Below are positions 15,604-22,921 of a stretch of 32,121 bases of DNA, piece after piece (positions within the stretch are counted from its first letter, which is position 1; the number at the start of each line of letters is the position of its first letter). The notes below the pieces were generated by a model that was not told the origin of the DNA, searched no databases, and saw only the letters and a program-made list of their open reading frames with translations. The stretch covers positions 1 through 32,121 of the forward strand of contig JAJYGA010000040.1 of NCBI GenBank assembly GCA_021785255.1, given 5' to 3'. The position numbers and the translations under genes are program-made. Source of the DNA: Actinomycetes bacterium. Its GTDB lineage: Bacteria; Actinomycetota; Acidimicrobiia; Acidimicrobiales; Acidimicrobiaceae.

Positions 15604-15999
15604 ATGACTTCAAAAGGAAGTACTCGGAAAAGTTCGAAGAAGGATCTGATCTACAAGGCCCTCATCCAAGAGGGTGGATTTGTTAGCGCTCAAGATCTTT
15701 ATCGTAAACTCAACGATAAAGGAGAGCGAGTCGGGCTAGCTACGGTGTATCGCAACCTTCAGCATCTCAGTGAACTCGGAACTGTCGTCGCTGCGCGAAC
15801 TGATGATTTGGAAGTTATATATAGTGCGTGCGAAGATGACTCACACCATCACCATCTGCGATGTAAGTCATGCGGTGCCTCGGTGAAGATAGACAACGAC
15901 GAAGCGGAACGTTGGGCGGCGCAAGTGGCTTCTGAGCATGGCTACATACAGGTGAGTCACACATTTGACATAGTAGGACTCTGTCCGAACTGTCAATAA
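15604..15999 (+). CDS. Fur-family metalloregulator, probably Zur-like
   Basis: The protein has 131 residues with the Fur winged helix (about 10-75; LATVYRNLQHLSELG is the recognition region) and the dimerisation and metal domain. Structural zinc ligands are clear: Cys87-x-x-Cys90 in RCKSC and Cys127-x-x-Cys130 in CPNC. The HHHHLRC stretch (81-87) is the usual regulatory-metal region. Actinobacterial Zur/FurB proteins share this size and double CXXC layout, so zinc is the best guess, but iron or nickel sensing cannot be excluded. ATG 15604 follows a GGGAAAAG ribosome site. It lies 69 bases before the NicO-like gene, whose leader carries a Fur-type box, so that gene is its probable target. Confidence 0.88.
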   Translation: MTSKGSTRKSSKKDLIYKALIQEGGFVSAQDLYRKLNDKGERVGLATVYRNLQHLSELGTVVAARTDDLEVIYSACEDDSHHHHLRCKSCGASVKIDNDEAERWAAQVASEHGYIQVSHTFDIVGLCPNCQ

Positions 16000-16023
16000 T
16001 GTCGCTTCGGGAATAACCTAGTA

Positions 16024-16038
16024 TGATAATCGTTATCG
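16024..16038 (+). promoter_or_regulatory. Fur-family operator in front of the NicO-like gene
   Basis: TGATAATCGTTATCG fits the 7-1-7 Fur box TGATAAT-N-ATTATCA with two mismatches, and its core GATAA-TCG-TTATC (16025-16037) is a perfect inverted repeat. It starts 45 bases before ATG 16069 and 25 bases after the regulator's stop. The match to a known consensus and the adjacency to a fur-family gene make it credible. Confidence 0.7.
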
Positions 16039-16068
16039 CTAGATAAGAAAGCGATATTAGGAGAAACC

Positions 16069-17007
16069 ATGTTCAGTGCCATCGATCTATTCAATCCTTC
16101 TCGAGGCTCTCTTACTCTAGCGTTGGTGACGGCTGTGTTGTTGGGCATGGTTCATGGAGTGACTCCAGATGAACATACTTGGCCAATTACGTTCTCATAT
16201 TCTGTCGGGAGTTATTCCTCGAAACGTGGTCGACGAGTGGGTTTCTTGTTTTCACTTTCGTTTACATTTCAACGAGCTCTCGCGTCTGAACTAGCTTTCT
16301 ATGCACTGACGAGCTTCCAGAACGCGTTAAGGTGGAACTTCGAGATCTATCTTGTCGTTGGTATAGTTATGGCCCTCTCTGGCTTGCATGTCTTGAGACG
16401 AGGCCATCCATTACATTTGACCCTTAGGGACATTAGAGCAGAAATTTCCGGTAAGCACGACCATCCCGAAACTGTAGTGCCAAAGGACCTTCCCTGGTAT
16501 ATGCCACTTGTACATGGTTTCATTGCTGGTTGGGGAGTTGGTGCTTTTGCAGTTATAATCTACACAGTTTTAGCTCCTCAGATGCCAAACGGATATGTTG
16601 GTTGGCTTCCGGGCGCGCTGTTCGGCATCGGCACGATGATCATGCAGATTGTACTGGGTTCGCTTTTTGGTTCTTGGATGCAAAGGCGACGGCTGGGTGA
16701 AAAGGCCAAGGCTTACTTAGCTCGTATGATGAGTGCGCGCACCTTAGTGGGTACCGGTGGCGGATTTATAGTTGTAGGAGTGCTAGGCGTTCTTTTCCCA
16801 GAGGTCCTAAGTTCTCTTCAGTTTGCCACTCCAATACATGTTCACAATCTTCACAACGTTGGCGTAGGTTTCTTCCTAGCAGTAATTCTCCTCTTTGGTG
16901 TGGCCACTTGGTCCTTCAAAAAGACAATCCACGAAGTAAAGACTATCGATTTTGAGCATCTGTCAGCCCAATCCTCATCCTTGATCGAAAGGCCACCTGA
17001 TCTCTGA
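16069..17007 (+). CDS. NicO/UreH-like integral membrane protein, predicted metal transporter
   Basis: The protein has 312 residues with six to seven hydrophobic helices. The first has GMVHGVTPDEHTWPITFSY, a His/Asp/Glu-rich motif in the place where NiCoT and NicO proteins have HAxDADH. After the second helix there is a positive loop, then a His-rich GKHDHPETV loop, PWYMPLVHGFIAGWGVGAFA and a late TPIHVHNLHNVGVGFF. These His and acidic residues in helices suggest a divalent metal path, nickel, cobalt or zinc. The Fur-type box directly upstream and the Zur-like gene before it support metal-controlled expression. AGGAGA precedes ATG 16069. Sulfite-exporter (TauE-like) or UreH-like membrane proteins of other function are alternatives. 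The last 30 residues are cytosolic and unconserved-looking. Confidence 0.7.
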   Translation: MFSAIDLFNPSRGSLTLALVTAVLLGMVHGVTPDEHTWPITFSYSVGSYSSKRGRRVGFLFSLSFTFQRALASELAFYALTSFQNALRWNFEIYLVVGIVMALSGLHVLRRGHPLHLTLRDIRAEISGKHDHPETVVPKDLPWYMPLVHGFIAGWGVGAFAVIIYTVLAPQMPNGYVGWLPGALFGIGTMIMQIVLGSLFGSWMQRRRLGEKAKAYLARMMSARTLVGTGGGFIVVGVLGVLFPEVLSSLQFATPIHVHNLHNVGVGFFLAVILLFGVATWSFKKTIHEVKTIDFEHLSAQSSSLIERPPDL

Positions 17008-17040
17008 TTTTTCGGCACGAACAGATCTGACACCTCCAAG

Positions 17041-17157
17041 GTGCTCGAGAACACTATTGACCCTTTGGACGAAATAAACGCTAAATTGCTTCTTGATCTC
17101 CAGGCGATACTTATTCCATGTAGTCGAGAAAGGTCTTCTTTCGGATTTCGGTCGTAA
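17041..17157 (+). pseudogene. Remnant of an Lrp/AsnC-type regulator N-terminus
   Basis: From GTG 17041 a 38-codon frame reads DPLDEINAKLLLDLQ, the hallmark opening of Lrp/AsnC helix-turn-helix proteins. It then loses sense (ILIPCSRERSSFGF) and stops at TAA 17155-17157. The continuation appears scrambled over other frames (a frame giving EKGLLSDFGRNRSV follows), as expected after small indels. There is no Shine-Dalgarno sequence. It lies just after the NicO-like gene; the rest of the gene, including the ligand domain, is absent. Confidence 0.4.
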
Positions 17158-17225
17158 TCGCTCGGTGTTTGGTTAGCAGTAGTTATCGGTAACTTTGGGA
17201 AAGAACGAGGAACGCTGCAGATTCC

Positions 17226-17651
17226 TTAAAGCTTTGCAGGAACCTTTTCCGCAATCTTTTTGAACTTTAAAAAGATCTTTGATATAAAGTATCGGCTTGT
17301 TGATACAGCGTTGTATACATTACTCGCCAAGAGATAAAACGGTCGAATTAACAATATCTTGCCAGATGCTCTGAAAAACTTTAGATCTGAAGATGCTAGA
17401 ACCTCTATGACAACATCGATCCCGAAATAGGTCCGTTTTGTAGTCGAGTCAATCATAATCACGCACTGCTGTGTCTGTGCCCTTGTGAGTCCAAAGAGTT
17501 CTAACTCTTTAATAGCTCCCGAGGATACGAGGTCGATGTTTTTAGCCAGTGAACTATCCCTTATGAACTTTGCGGTTGTTTCACAAATCGGACAGTCACC
17601 GTCGAAAATTACTAGCTTGTCGTTAACGCTCGCAAGTGTATCTTTATCGAT
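17226..17651 (-). CDS. DCC family thiol-disulfide oxidoreductase (DUF393), ATC as only plausible start
   Basis: The open frame encodes about 141 residues with the DUF393 plan: KLVIFDGDCPICETTAKFI with the CPIC pair at Cys20/Cys23, a middle strand CVIMIDSTTKRTYFG, and the C-terminal RPFYLLASNVYNAVSTSRYF, typical of the family. Such proteins are thioredoxin-like, and most are uncharacterised. An ATG-begun frame covers only the last 78 residues (from 17462) and would lack the CXXC. Going upstream, the frame holds no ATG, GTG, TTG or CTG before a TAA at 17664-17666. The only sensible site is ATC 17651, eight bases after AAAGGA. So it is either an unusual AUC start or a start-codon mutation that silenced the gene; the remaining frame shows no damage. 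It stands alone on its strand. Confidence 0.7.
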   Translation of the reverse strand: MDKDTLASVNDKLVIFDGDCPICETTAKFIRDSSLAKNIDLVSSGAIKELELFGLTRAQTQQCVIMIDSTTKRTYFGIDVVIEVLASSDLKFFRASGKILLIRPFYLLASNVYNAVSTSRYFISKIFLKFKKIAEKVPAKL

Positions 17652-17698
17652 GGTATCTTTCCTTTAATTTTTGTATGTACTGTCAACCTTTGCAATTG

Positions 17699-17724
17699 AG
17701 AGTCTCCGTGACGACGGAGACTCT
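17699..17724. terminator. Strong 11-bp hairpin with a 4-base loop
   Basis: AGAGTCTCCGT (17699-17709), GACG, ACGGAGACTCT (17714-17724) is a perfect hairpin, the strongest small stem in the window by eye. It lies 48 bases before the DUF393 start site, so on the minus strand it would either end a transcript from further upstream or sit in the 5' leader of that gene. No T-run follows on either strand. Confidence 0.5.
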
Positions 17725-18094
17725 GACAAAGCTATATTACCACTTTATAGATTTGCCTCGATATAGAGTTCGTTCTTCGAAGCGGGGACCACCAGCGAGG
17801 ATGGCAACATCTGTGATTCACGTAGATTACGACTAAAAGCCAAGTTCTCTTGCGGATCAAAAAAGACGCTCTTTGCCGCTGTCAGATCCACGGCGCAACC
17901 CCACCTCCGACTCCTGCCTAACATAACGTACCAAGCAGGATCAATCAGGGTATCTTCGGGATCTGTTGTGGCACATTTTCACAGAAGCAATTGGAAGATG
18001 AGTAAATACGTCAGGTTTGAAGCTTACACTTATAGTAATGTATTGACTACCTGGGGTAATGGGGAGTTAGCCCTTGTCTTGAAAGGAAGACATC
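17725..18094. other. 370-base stretch without a supported gene
   Basis: On the minus strand a 26-codon frame (17817-17737) reads DVAILAGGPRFEERTLYRGK and ends in a stop, but it has no start codon; it looks like the tail of a lost gene. The rest shows nothing I recognise. A -10-like TATAGT near 18032-18037 may belong to the promoter of the gene at 18095. Confidence 0.35.
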
Positions 18095-18880
18095 TTGCGT
18101 GCACATTCCAAAGAACATCTCTCTGAGTTAAATGCAGCTTCTAGGAAGCTACAGATAGACGAGACTGTAGCTAGTGGCATTATAGATGCAACTCGACTTC
18201 TTCTTCAGAACTTTTACGAGCTCTCCGATCAACTCTCTGATGTTTCCAGAGTGGACCCTACATTTGACGCATCATCCCTGTCAAAGATACGAAATGTGAT
18301 GGATGACATGGTTCGCCTTGGGTCTCGACTTGGCATATTTACATCAGACACGCCGTACTGGGTGTCCTTGAGAGAACTTTCAGAACTGCTGTCGTTGAGG
18401 ATACAAGAACGAAACGCTTCCTACAACCATGAGACTTCCAACGTCAAGATGACTGAGGATTTAATAACAGGCTTGCTTACCGACACCGAGTTTTGCAGTG
18501 AAGTCAAGGGGATCATCGATGAGCTGGTAGAGCTAACGCCGCTTTCCTTGGCAAGTAGTCTTTCTTTCCGTAACGGCGACTCCTTATACGCATTTAGTCA
18601 AGACTTTACACTCAGGATGTCCCGAAGTTCGCTAGGCGAGGGTGAGGCAGTACCGGGAGAGTCGGTTGTAAGAAGTTTTCTCGAGGTCTCCAATAGACAC
18701 GAGGGTCAATTGGAGACCTTCAGAGGATTAGTTGGAGATTCGTCTGCAATCGTAAAGTTGATGGCGTTTCCTATTTATTTAGCCGAAACACAGATAGCTT
18801 GCCTGAATGTGGCCTACCTCGTCGAAAGACGAACCGGAGAAAGGGCCTACAGGTATAGTAGTTGGCACGACGAACAGTAA
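18095..18880 (+). CDS. Unrecognised protein with a GAF-like C-terminal half
   Basis: The protein has 261 residues of no named family. It has no signal peptide or membrane helix. The first 100 residues look helical and charged, with a possible coiled coil around IIDATRLLLQNFYELSDQL. The second half has strands resembling a GAF or PAS-like sensor: SLASSLSFRNGDSLYAFSQD, a loop GEAVPGESVVRSFLEV, and VKLMAFPIYLAETQIACLNV near the end, where GAF domains have their last strands. TTG 18095 follows AAAGGA with seven-base spacing. It converges on the methyltransferase, with 47 bases between their ends. It lacks output motifs, so it might be a partner protein for a kinase or a c-di-GMP enzyme. Codon use looks ordinary for the region. 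Function is unknown. Confidence 0.65.
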   Translation: MRAHSKEHLSELNAASRKLQIDETVASGIIDATRLLLQNFYELSDQLSDVSRVDPTFDASSLSKIRNVMDDMVRLGSRLGIFTSDTPYWVSLRELSELLSLRIQERNASYNHETSNVKMTEDLITGLLTDTEFCSEVKGIIDELVELTPLSLASSLSFRNGDSLYAFSQDFTLRMSRSSLGEGEAVPGESVVRSFLEVSNRHEGQLETFRGLVGDSSAIVKLMAFPIYLAETQIACLNVAYLVERRTGERAYRYSSWHDEQ

Positions 18881-18927
18881 CCTGGTAATAAATGCTCTAA
18901 CGTATCTGTCTCACGACATGAAAATGA

Positions 18928-19779
18928 TCACTGCTTTCTCCACCAGATAAGTACGGATGGGTTTTCGGGCATGGGATTATTTTCAACATAACGTTGAAGT
19001 TCAGGTAGACGAGTCTCATCCAGCCCTAGACGTTGAGCCACTCCCTCAAGGGACATAACTCCTCTACGATAGGTCGAGGGTAGAGACTCCAGATATGGTT
19101 CGTAATGGAGCGCTGTCGTAATCTCGAACACATCCGTAATAGTGGGTGTAACGGGCCGTTCAAGATTCCAAAAGTGTTTAAACGCGTCATTAGTTCGATA
19201 AAATGGGTGTCTTATCGTAGCCTCGAGAATCACCAGATCGGTAGCTAAATCGTTGAGTGTGCGAATGAATTTTGCGGGATCAGTAACGTTATATATTACG
19301 TTCGAGCAGTTTACCACATTGGCAGGTTCTATATCCTTCGCAACCTCTGGAAACCTTCCTTGCACGATTCGATACATTGAAGCCGTTTCATACATATTTG
19401 CGAGATTTTGTTGGAGTGCTTGGCACATGTGTGACGCCTCTTCCACGCACGTAACCTGTTTAAAGGGACTTCGAATTGGCGCCAAAGACGATCCTGCACC
19501 AGCACCCACGTCAATCAGGGTCAGGTTTGCGACTACTGTACTGTCATTATTTCCACGGTCACGTAGTGTCTCTTTGATGATCTCGAGTCTTCTGTCAGTC
19601 GCGCTTGGTTCATCGGGAGAAAACGTCGAGGGGTCGAGTCGAAATGGCGAAGTTTTAAACTCCGATAGGATGTTTTCTGGAATTGCCCACTCAAGGATGC
19701 TCTTGTTCCAGCGTTCTTCCAGTGTGTTCAAGTATCTTTGATTGGCTGACTCTATCGTGTTCAAAGTTGATGCACTCAT
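18928..19779 (-). CDS. Class I SAM-dependent methyltransferase
   Basis: The protein has 283 residues with a Rossmann-like methyltransferase core. Motif I LIDVGAGAGSSLAPI lies at residues 88-102, with VTCVEEASHMCQAL after it (the acidic residue binding the ribose), then VVNCSNVIYNVTDPAKFIRTL and LVILEATIRHPFY. The C-terminal part (ITDVFEITTALHYEP, then a region ending VLIWWRKQ) follows the pattern of uncharacterised actinobacterial methyltransferases. The substrate is unknown. ATG 19779 has no Shine-Dalgarno sequence, and TAGTAT ends six bases before it, so translation is probably from a leaderless mRNA. It is divergent from the persulfide dioxygenase gene; the 224-base gap between them holds both promoters. 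Confidence 0.82.
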   Translation of the reverse strand: MSASTLNTIESANQRYLNTLEERWNKSILEWAIPENILSEFKTSPFRLDPSTFSPDEPSATDRRLEIIKETLRDRGNNDSTVVANLTLIDVGAGAGSSLAPIRSPFKQVTCVEEASHMCQALQQNLANMYETASMYRIVQGRFPEVAKDIEPANVVNCSNVIYNVTDPAKFIRTLNDLATDLVILEATIRHPFYRTNDAFKHFWNLERPVTPTITDVFEITTALHYEPYLESLPSTYRRGVMSLEGVAQRLGLDETRLPELQRYVENNPMPENPSVLIWWRKQ

Positions 19780-19785
19780 AAGTAG

Positions 19786-19791
19786 ATACTA
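19786..19791 (-). promoter_or_regulatory. -10 element for a probable leaderless methyltransferase mRNA
   Basis: On the minus strand TAGTAT ends six bases before the ATG, which puts the expected transcription start on the A of the start codon. There is no ribosome-binding site, in line with the leaderless genes that are common in Actinobacteria. No good -35 was found. Confidence 0.4.
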
Positions 19792-19930
19792 AAGTCATCA
19801 AGAACTCACACAGCGCATGTTATGTCATAGCGTTTTCTGAGCGTACAGGCTGGAGAACAAGTCGGACAAACCCCGAGCGTGATCCCGGTGAATTTTATGA
19901 AATAGATCGACAGCGGTACCGATGGCTCAA

Positions 19931-19963
19931 TTGTACGTACAAGTTACGTGTTTCTGGTATAGT
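19931..19963 (+). promoter_or_regulatory. Promoter with a 12-bp palindrome for the sulfide-oxidation genes
   Basis: TTGTACGTACAA (19931-19942) is a perfect 12-bp palindrome. Fifteen bases on is an extended -10, TGG-TATAGT (19955-19963), with a start expected near 19970, ahead of the dioxygenase GTG at 20004. The palindrome overlaps the -35 position, as a repressor site would. Sulfide/persulfide operons are usually controlled by persulfide-sensing CsoR- or ArsR-type repressors; none is encoded here. Confidence 0.5.
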
Positions 19964-20003
19964 ACTACTAACTGGCAAAGTTGGTTTTAGTAATGGGGGA
20001 TAC

Positions 20004-21362
20004 GTGCACGTAATAACTATAGAAACTGAAGAGTTAGGGGATAGAAGCTATTTAATTCACGACGGCAAAGAGGCATTGGTAGTCGACCCTCAAAGAGACA
20101 TCGATAGAGTTTTGGCAGCCGCCAAGCAAGCGGGAGTTGAGATTAAAGGTGTTGCAGAGACACACATCCACAACGACTACGTCACTGGCGGTTACGAGTT
20201 GGCGATCCAGCTGCAGATTCCATACTATGTCAATGAGGCTGACAATGTTTCTTTTGAACGTTCTGGAGTTACAGACGGTAGTCGCATATCTATTGGGTCG
20301 TTGTCGATCGAAGTCGTTGCTACACCTGGTCATACCCGCAACCACCTCTCCTATGTTGTGACGGACGGAAGCGGTGACGGAGTAGTTCTGTCTGGCGGTT
20401 CCATGTTATTTGGGTCGGTCGGAAGAACGGACTTGATCTCTACCGAGCTTACCGAGCCGTTGGCAAAGGCTCAATTCCATTCCGTGAGAAGGCTTGCTGA
20501 GAAGTTCCCCGATCACTTTGGAGTATTCCCAACACATGGATTTGGAAGTTTCTGTTCTTCTGTCGCCACGACAGGCGGATCAACCTCTACCCTCGGTGAA
20601 GAGCGCAAACATAATGTAGCTTTTAAGTTTGATGACGAAGAACTCTTTGCGAAAACGATAATCGCAGGACTTACCGCTTATCCAAAGTACTACGTTCACA
20701 TGGGCCGATTAAACGCTGCTGGACCTCGAGCTCCCAGGTTTGAACCTCCAATACTTCAAAGCGCTGACGATATATATATGCGCATTGAACGAGGTGAATG
20801 GGTTATTGACATGCGGTCTCGTCATGATTTTGCAAAAGCTCACATTGTCGGTAGCTACAACATAGAGTATGGAAACTCTTTTACCACCTTTTTTGGCTGG
20901 GTAGTGCCCTTTGATGCTGAGGTAACGTTGATGACTGAGGACATAACGAAGTTTGAACGTGCTCGAGTTGATCTCTCTCGTATCGGCTTTGACAATATAC
21001 GTAACGCGGTAATCGGCGATGTCGCATTCTTGGCCAACGATAAGATGCCATCGTCTTGTTATGAAGTCATCTCTTTTAGAGATCTCGATGAATTCGATGA
21101 GAACTACCGTCTTATAGACGTTAGACGCCACGACGAATGGAACAGCGGCTTTATAGACGGAGCGCATCATATACCCTTGGAGTTGGTGCATGAGCGTCGG
21201 ATGACGCTTGACGATAACGAGTCACATGTCGTACACTGCCAGAGCGGATATAGGGCGTCAATTGCTGCAAGTATTCTTGATGCGGCCGGTAAAAAGGTTT
21301 ACCTGATAAATGATGACTTTGGTGAAGCTGAACGAAGTGACCTCATAGTGAAAAGACCGTAG
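20004..21362 (+). CDS. Persulfide dioxygenase-rhodanese fusion (CstB-like)
   Basis: The protein has 452 residues in three parts: a metallo-beta-lactamase-fold persulfide dioxygenase (about 1-240), a rhodanese-like domain without Cys (about 255-345), and an active rhodanese (about 355-450) with Cys412 in VVHCQSGYRAS. The iron site of the first part is visible: His54, His56 and Asp58 in THIHNDY, His110 in PGHTRNH, Asp143 in GRTD and His178 in PTHG. This architecture is that of CstB from the Staphylococcus aureus cst operon, which oxidises persulfide and transfers sulfane sulfur to form thiosulfate. Here the next gene is a sulfide:quinone oxidoreductase, 79 bases on, again as in cst. GTG 20004 is preceded by GGGGGA. 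The middle domain is normally inactive in the family. It acts in the cytosol in sulfide detoxification. Confidence 0.93.
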   Translation: MHVITIETEELGDRSYLIHDGKEALVVDPQRDIDRVLAAAKQAGVEIKGVAETHIHNDYVTGGYELAIQLQIPYYVNEADNVSFERSGVTDGSRISIGSLSIEVVATPGHTRNHLSYVVTDGSGDGVVLSGGSMLFGSVGRTDLISTELTEPLAKAQFHSVRRLAEKFPDHFGVFPTHGFGSFCSSVATTGGSTSTLGEERKHNVAFKFDDEELFAKTIIAGLTAYPKYYVHMGRLNAAGPRAPRFEPPILQSADDIYMRIERGEWVIDMRSRHDFAKAHIVGSYNIEYGNSFTTFFGWVVPFDAEVTLMTEDITKFERARVDLSRIGFDNIRNAVIGDVAFLANDKMPSSCYEVISFRDLDEFDENYRLIDVRRHDEWNSGFIDGAHHIPLELVHERRMTLDDNESHVVHCQSGYRASIAASILDAAGKKVYLINDDFGEAERSDLIVKRP

Positions 21363-21441
21363 CGGCTTTCACAACATAGTAGGTTTACTAAATGTACATA
21401 CTCCGAGGCTGGCTGCCTAGGGACACTTGAAAGGGGCGGAG

Positions 21442-22644
21442 TTGAAAAATCTTCATCATAATATTCTCATAGTTGGCGGCGGAACAGCCGGAATAGCGGT
21501 TGCCGCTCGTCTGCAAAAGACAGACATACATGATATAGCCATACTGGATCCATCTGCCTATCACTACTACCAACCTCTTTGGACACTTGTTGGAGGAGGT
21601 ATCGTCAGGGCTTCCGAAACGGTAAGAGAAGAGGCAAATTACATTCCTTCTCGGACAACATGGATTAGGGATAAGGCAATCTCTATTGATCCAGATGCGA
21701 AGGTAGTAACTACAGAGGAGGATCTTTCTATCAGCTATGACTATCTCGTTGTCTGTCCTGGAATACAACTCGATTGGAGTCGCTTGCCAGGATCAGCTGA
21801 GATGTTGGGCAAAGAGGGCGTCTCGTCGAACTATACCTATGAGACTGCTCCTAAGACATGGGAGTTTTTAAAGTCTACCAAAAAAGGTACCGCGGTGTTC
21901 ACCATGCCTTCGGGTCCTATCAAATGCGCGGGCGCACCGCAAAAGATTGCCTATCTAGCCTCTGATTATTGGCGCTCAACGGGCGTACTGCCAAAACTCG
22001 ATGTGCATTTAATTCTTCCTACCCCAGGCATGTTTGGGATACCCGAGTTTGCTAAGGTCTTGGAACAGGTAGTCGCTCGCTATGGTATTCAGGTACATTA
22101 CCAAAGTGAAGTTGTCGAGTTAAATCCAAAGACAAAGACGATAACCGTCGTAAACAATGCAGAAGGTGGCGTTAAAAGTACACTTGACTTTGACTTCATA
22201 CACATAGTTCCTCCTCAAAGCGCTCCCGATTGGATCAAGGCATCCCCAATTTCAGATCCAGATAGCCCGGAAGGATATGTACAGATAGATCAAAATACTA
22301 TGCAACATGTCAGATACCCTGACATATTTGCGCTTGGCGATGCGGGAAGTACCCCTAATTCAAAGACAGGTGCTGCTATTAGGAAACAGGCGCCAGTGGT
22401 GGTAGCGAACCTATTGAGTCATATGGCCAAGCAACCACTAGCGGCAAGCTACGATGGTTACTCCTCATGTCCTTTGGTAACCTCACGGAAGTCCATGCTC
22501 TTGGCCGAGTTTGACTATTCCATGAAACCAGCACCTTCAATCCCTATTATCGATACAAAAAAGGAACGTTACGATATGTGGCTTCTGAAGAGATACGGGC
22601 TTCCTTTTATGTACTGGAATCTCATGCTAAAGGGACTTGCCTAG
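21442..22644 (+). CDS. sqr: Sulfide:quinone oxidoreductase, type II (SQRDL-like)
   Basis: This flavoprotein has 400 residues. It opens with the FAD-binding ILIVGGGTAGIAVAARL and carries the HYYQPLWTLVGGG block, then PSGPIKCAGAPQK with Cys162 and YSSCPLVTS with Cys343, the catalytic pair of mitochondrial-type SQR. A second FAD segment (DIFALGDAGSTPNSKTGAA) and the C-terminal quinone-side region (RYGLPFMYWNLML) follow. It oxidises sulfide, passes electrons to the quinone pool, and gives persulfide, the substrate of the CstB-like enzyme before it. An upstream in-frame TTG exists at 21427, but AAAGGGG lies five bases before TTG 21442, which is chosen. Membrane attachment is peripheral, through the C-terminus. 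It fits an organism exposed to sulfide or sulfur minerals, which is inference. Confidence 0.94.
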   Translation: MKNLHHNILIVGGGTAGIAVAARLQKTDIHDIAILDPSAYHYYQPLWTLVGGGIVRASETVREEANYIPSRTTWIRDKAISIDPDAKVVTTEEDLSISYDYLVVCPGIQLDWSRLPGSAEMLGKEGVSSNYTYETAPKTWEFLKSTKKGTAVFTMPSGPIKCAGAPQKIAYLASDYWRSTGVLPKLDVHLILPTPGMFGIPEFAKVLEQVVARYGIQVHYQSEVVELNPKTKTITVVNNAEGGVKSTLDFDFIHIVPPQSAPDWIKASPISDPDSPEGYVQIDQNTMQHVRYPDIFALGDAGSTPNSKTGAAIRKQAPVVVANLLSHMAKQPLAASYDGYSSCPLVTSRKSMLLAEFDYSMKPAPSIPIIDTKKERYDMWLLKRYGLPFMYWNLMLKGLA

Positions 22645-22749
22645 AAAAAGCCGTTGAAATGCGCCTTGACAGATCGCTCCACACTACATGACGCAAGTTT
22701 TTGCAGCTCCTCCTTCCGTCTTGCAACAATGGACGCAATCGCCAGATTG

Positions 22750-22804
22750 CTCGAATTGACGCAGGCGTGGGAAGCCCCGTCCGCAAGGGCGGGGAGGATG
22801 CCAC
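22750..22804 (+). mobile_element. Relic IS200/IS605 right end with a TnpB guide-RNA-like scaffold
   Basis: The stretch has the layout of the right end of IS200/IS605-type elements and of the RNA scaffold read from it: GCAGGCGTGGGAAGCCCC, then a hairpin of eight pairs (22775-22782 with 22787-22794, one G-T pair, GCAA loop), then AGGATGCCAC (22795-22804). GTGG before the stem can pair with CCAC after it. In live elements this hairpin is the 3' part of the omega/reRNA next to tnpB, and the following 16-20 bases act as guide. No tnpB frame is left upstream (22645-22750 has only short scrambled frames) and no tnpA is in view, so this is a remnant. Confidence 0.55.
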
Positions 22805-22921
22805 TATGGATAGCTCTTGATTAAGTATTTGCGACATACAACTATCTACACACCCGTCTACGCTTGATGTTGATAAGTTAACTTACTGAATGATTTGCTA
22901 TCTGAGTTAAGGCGGGTTGAG

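Noticed and set aside
17485-17667. 60-codon plus-strand frame opposite the DUF393 gene
   Set aside because: The minus-strand frame carries the DGDCPIC motif, so the plus frame is its shadow.
20709-21191. 160-codon minus-strand frame inside the persulfide dioxygenase gene
   Set aside because: It lies wholly over conserved rhodanese coding DNA and shows no protein features.
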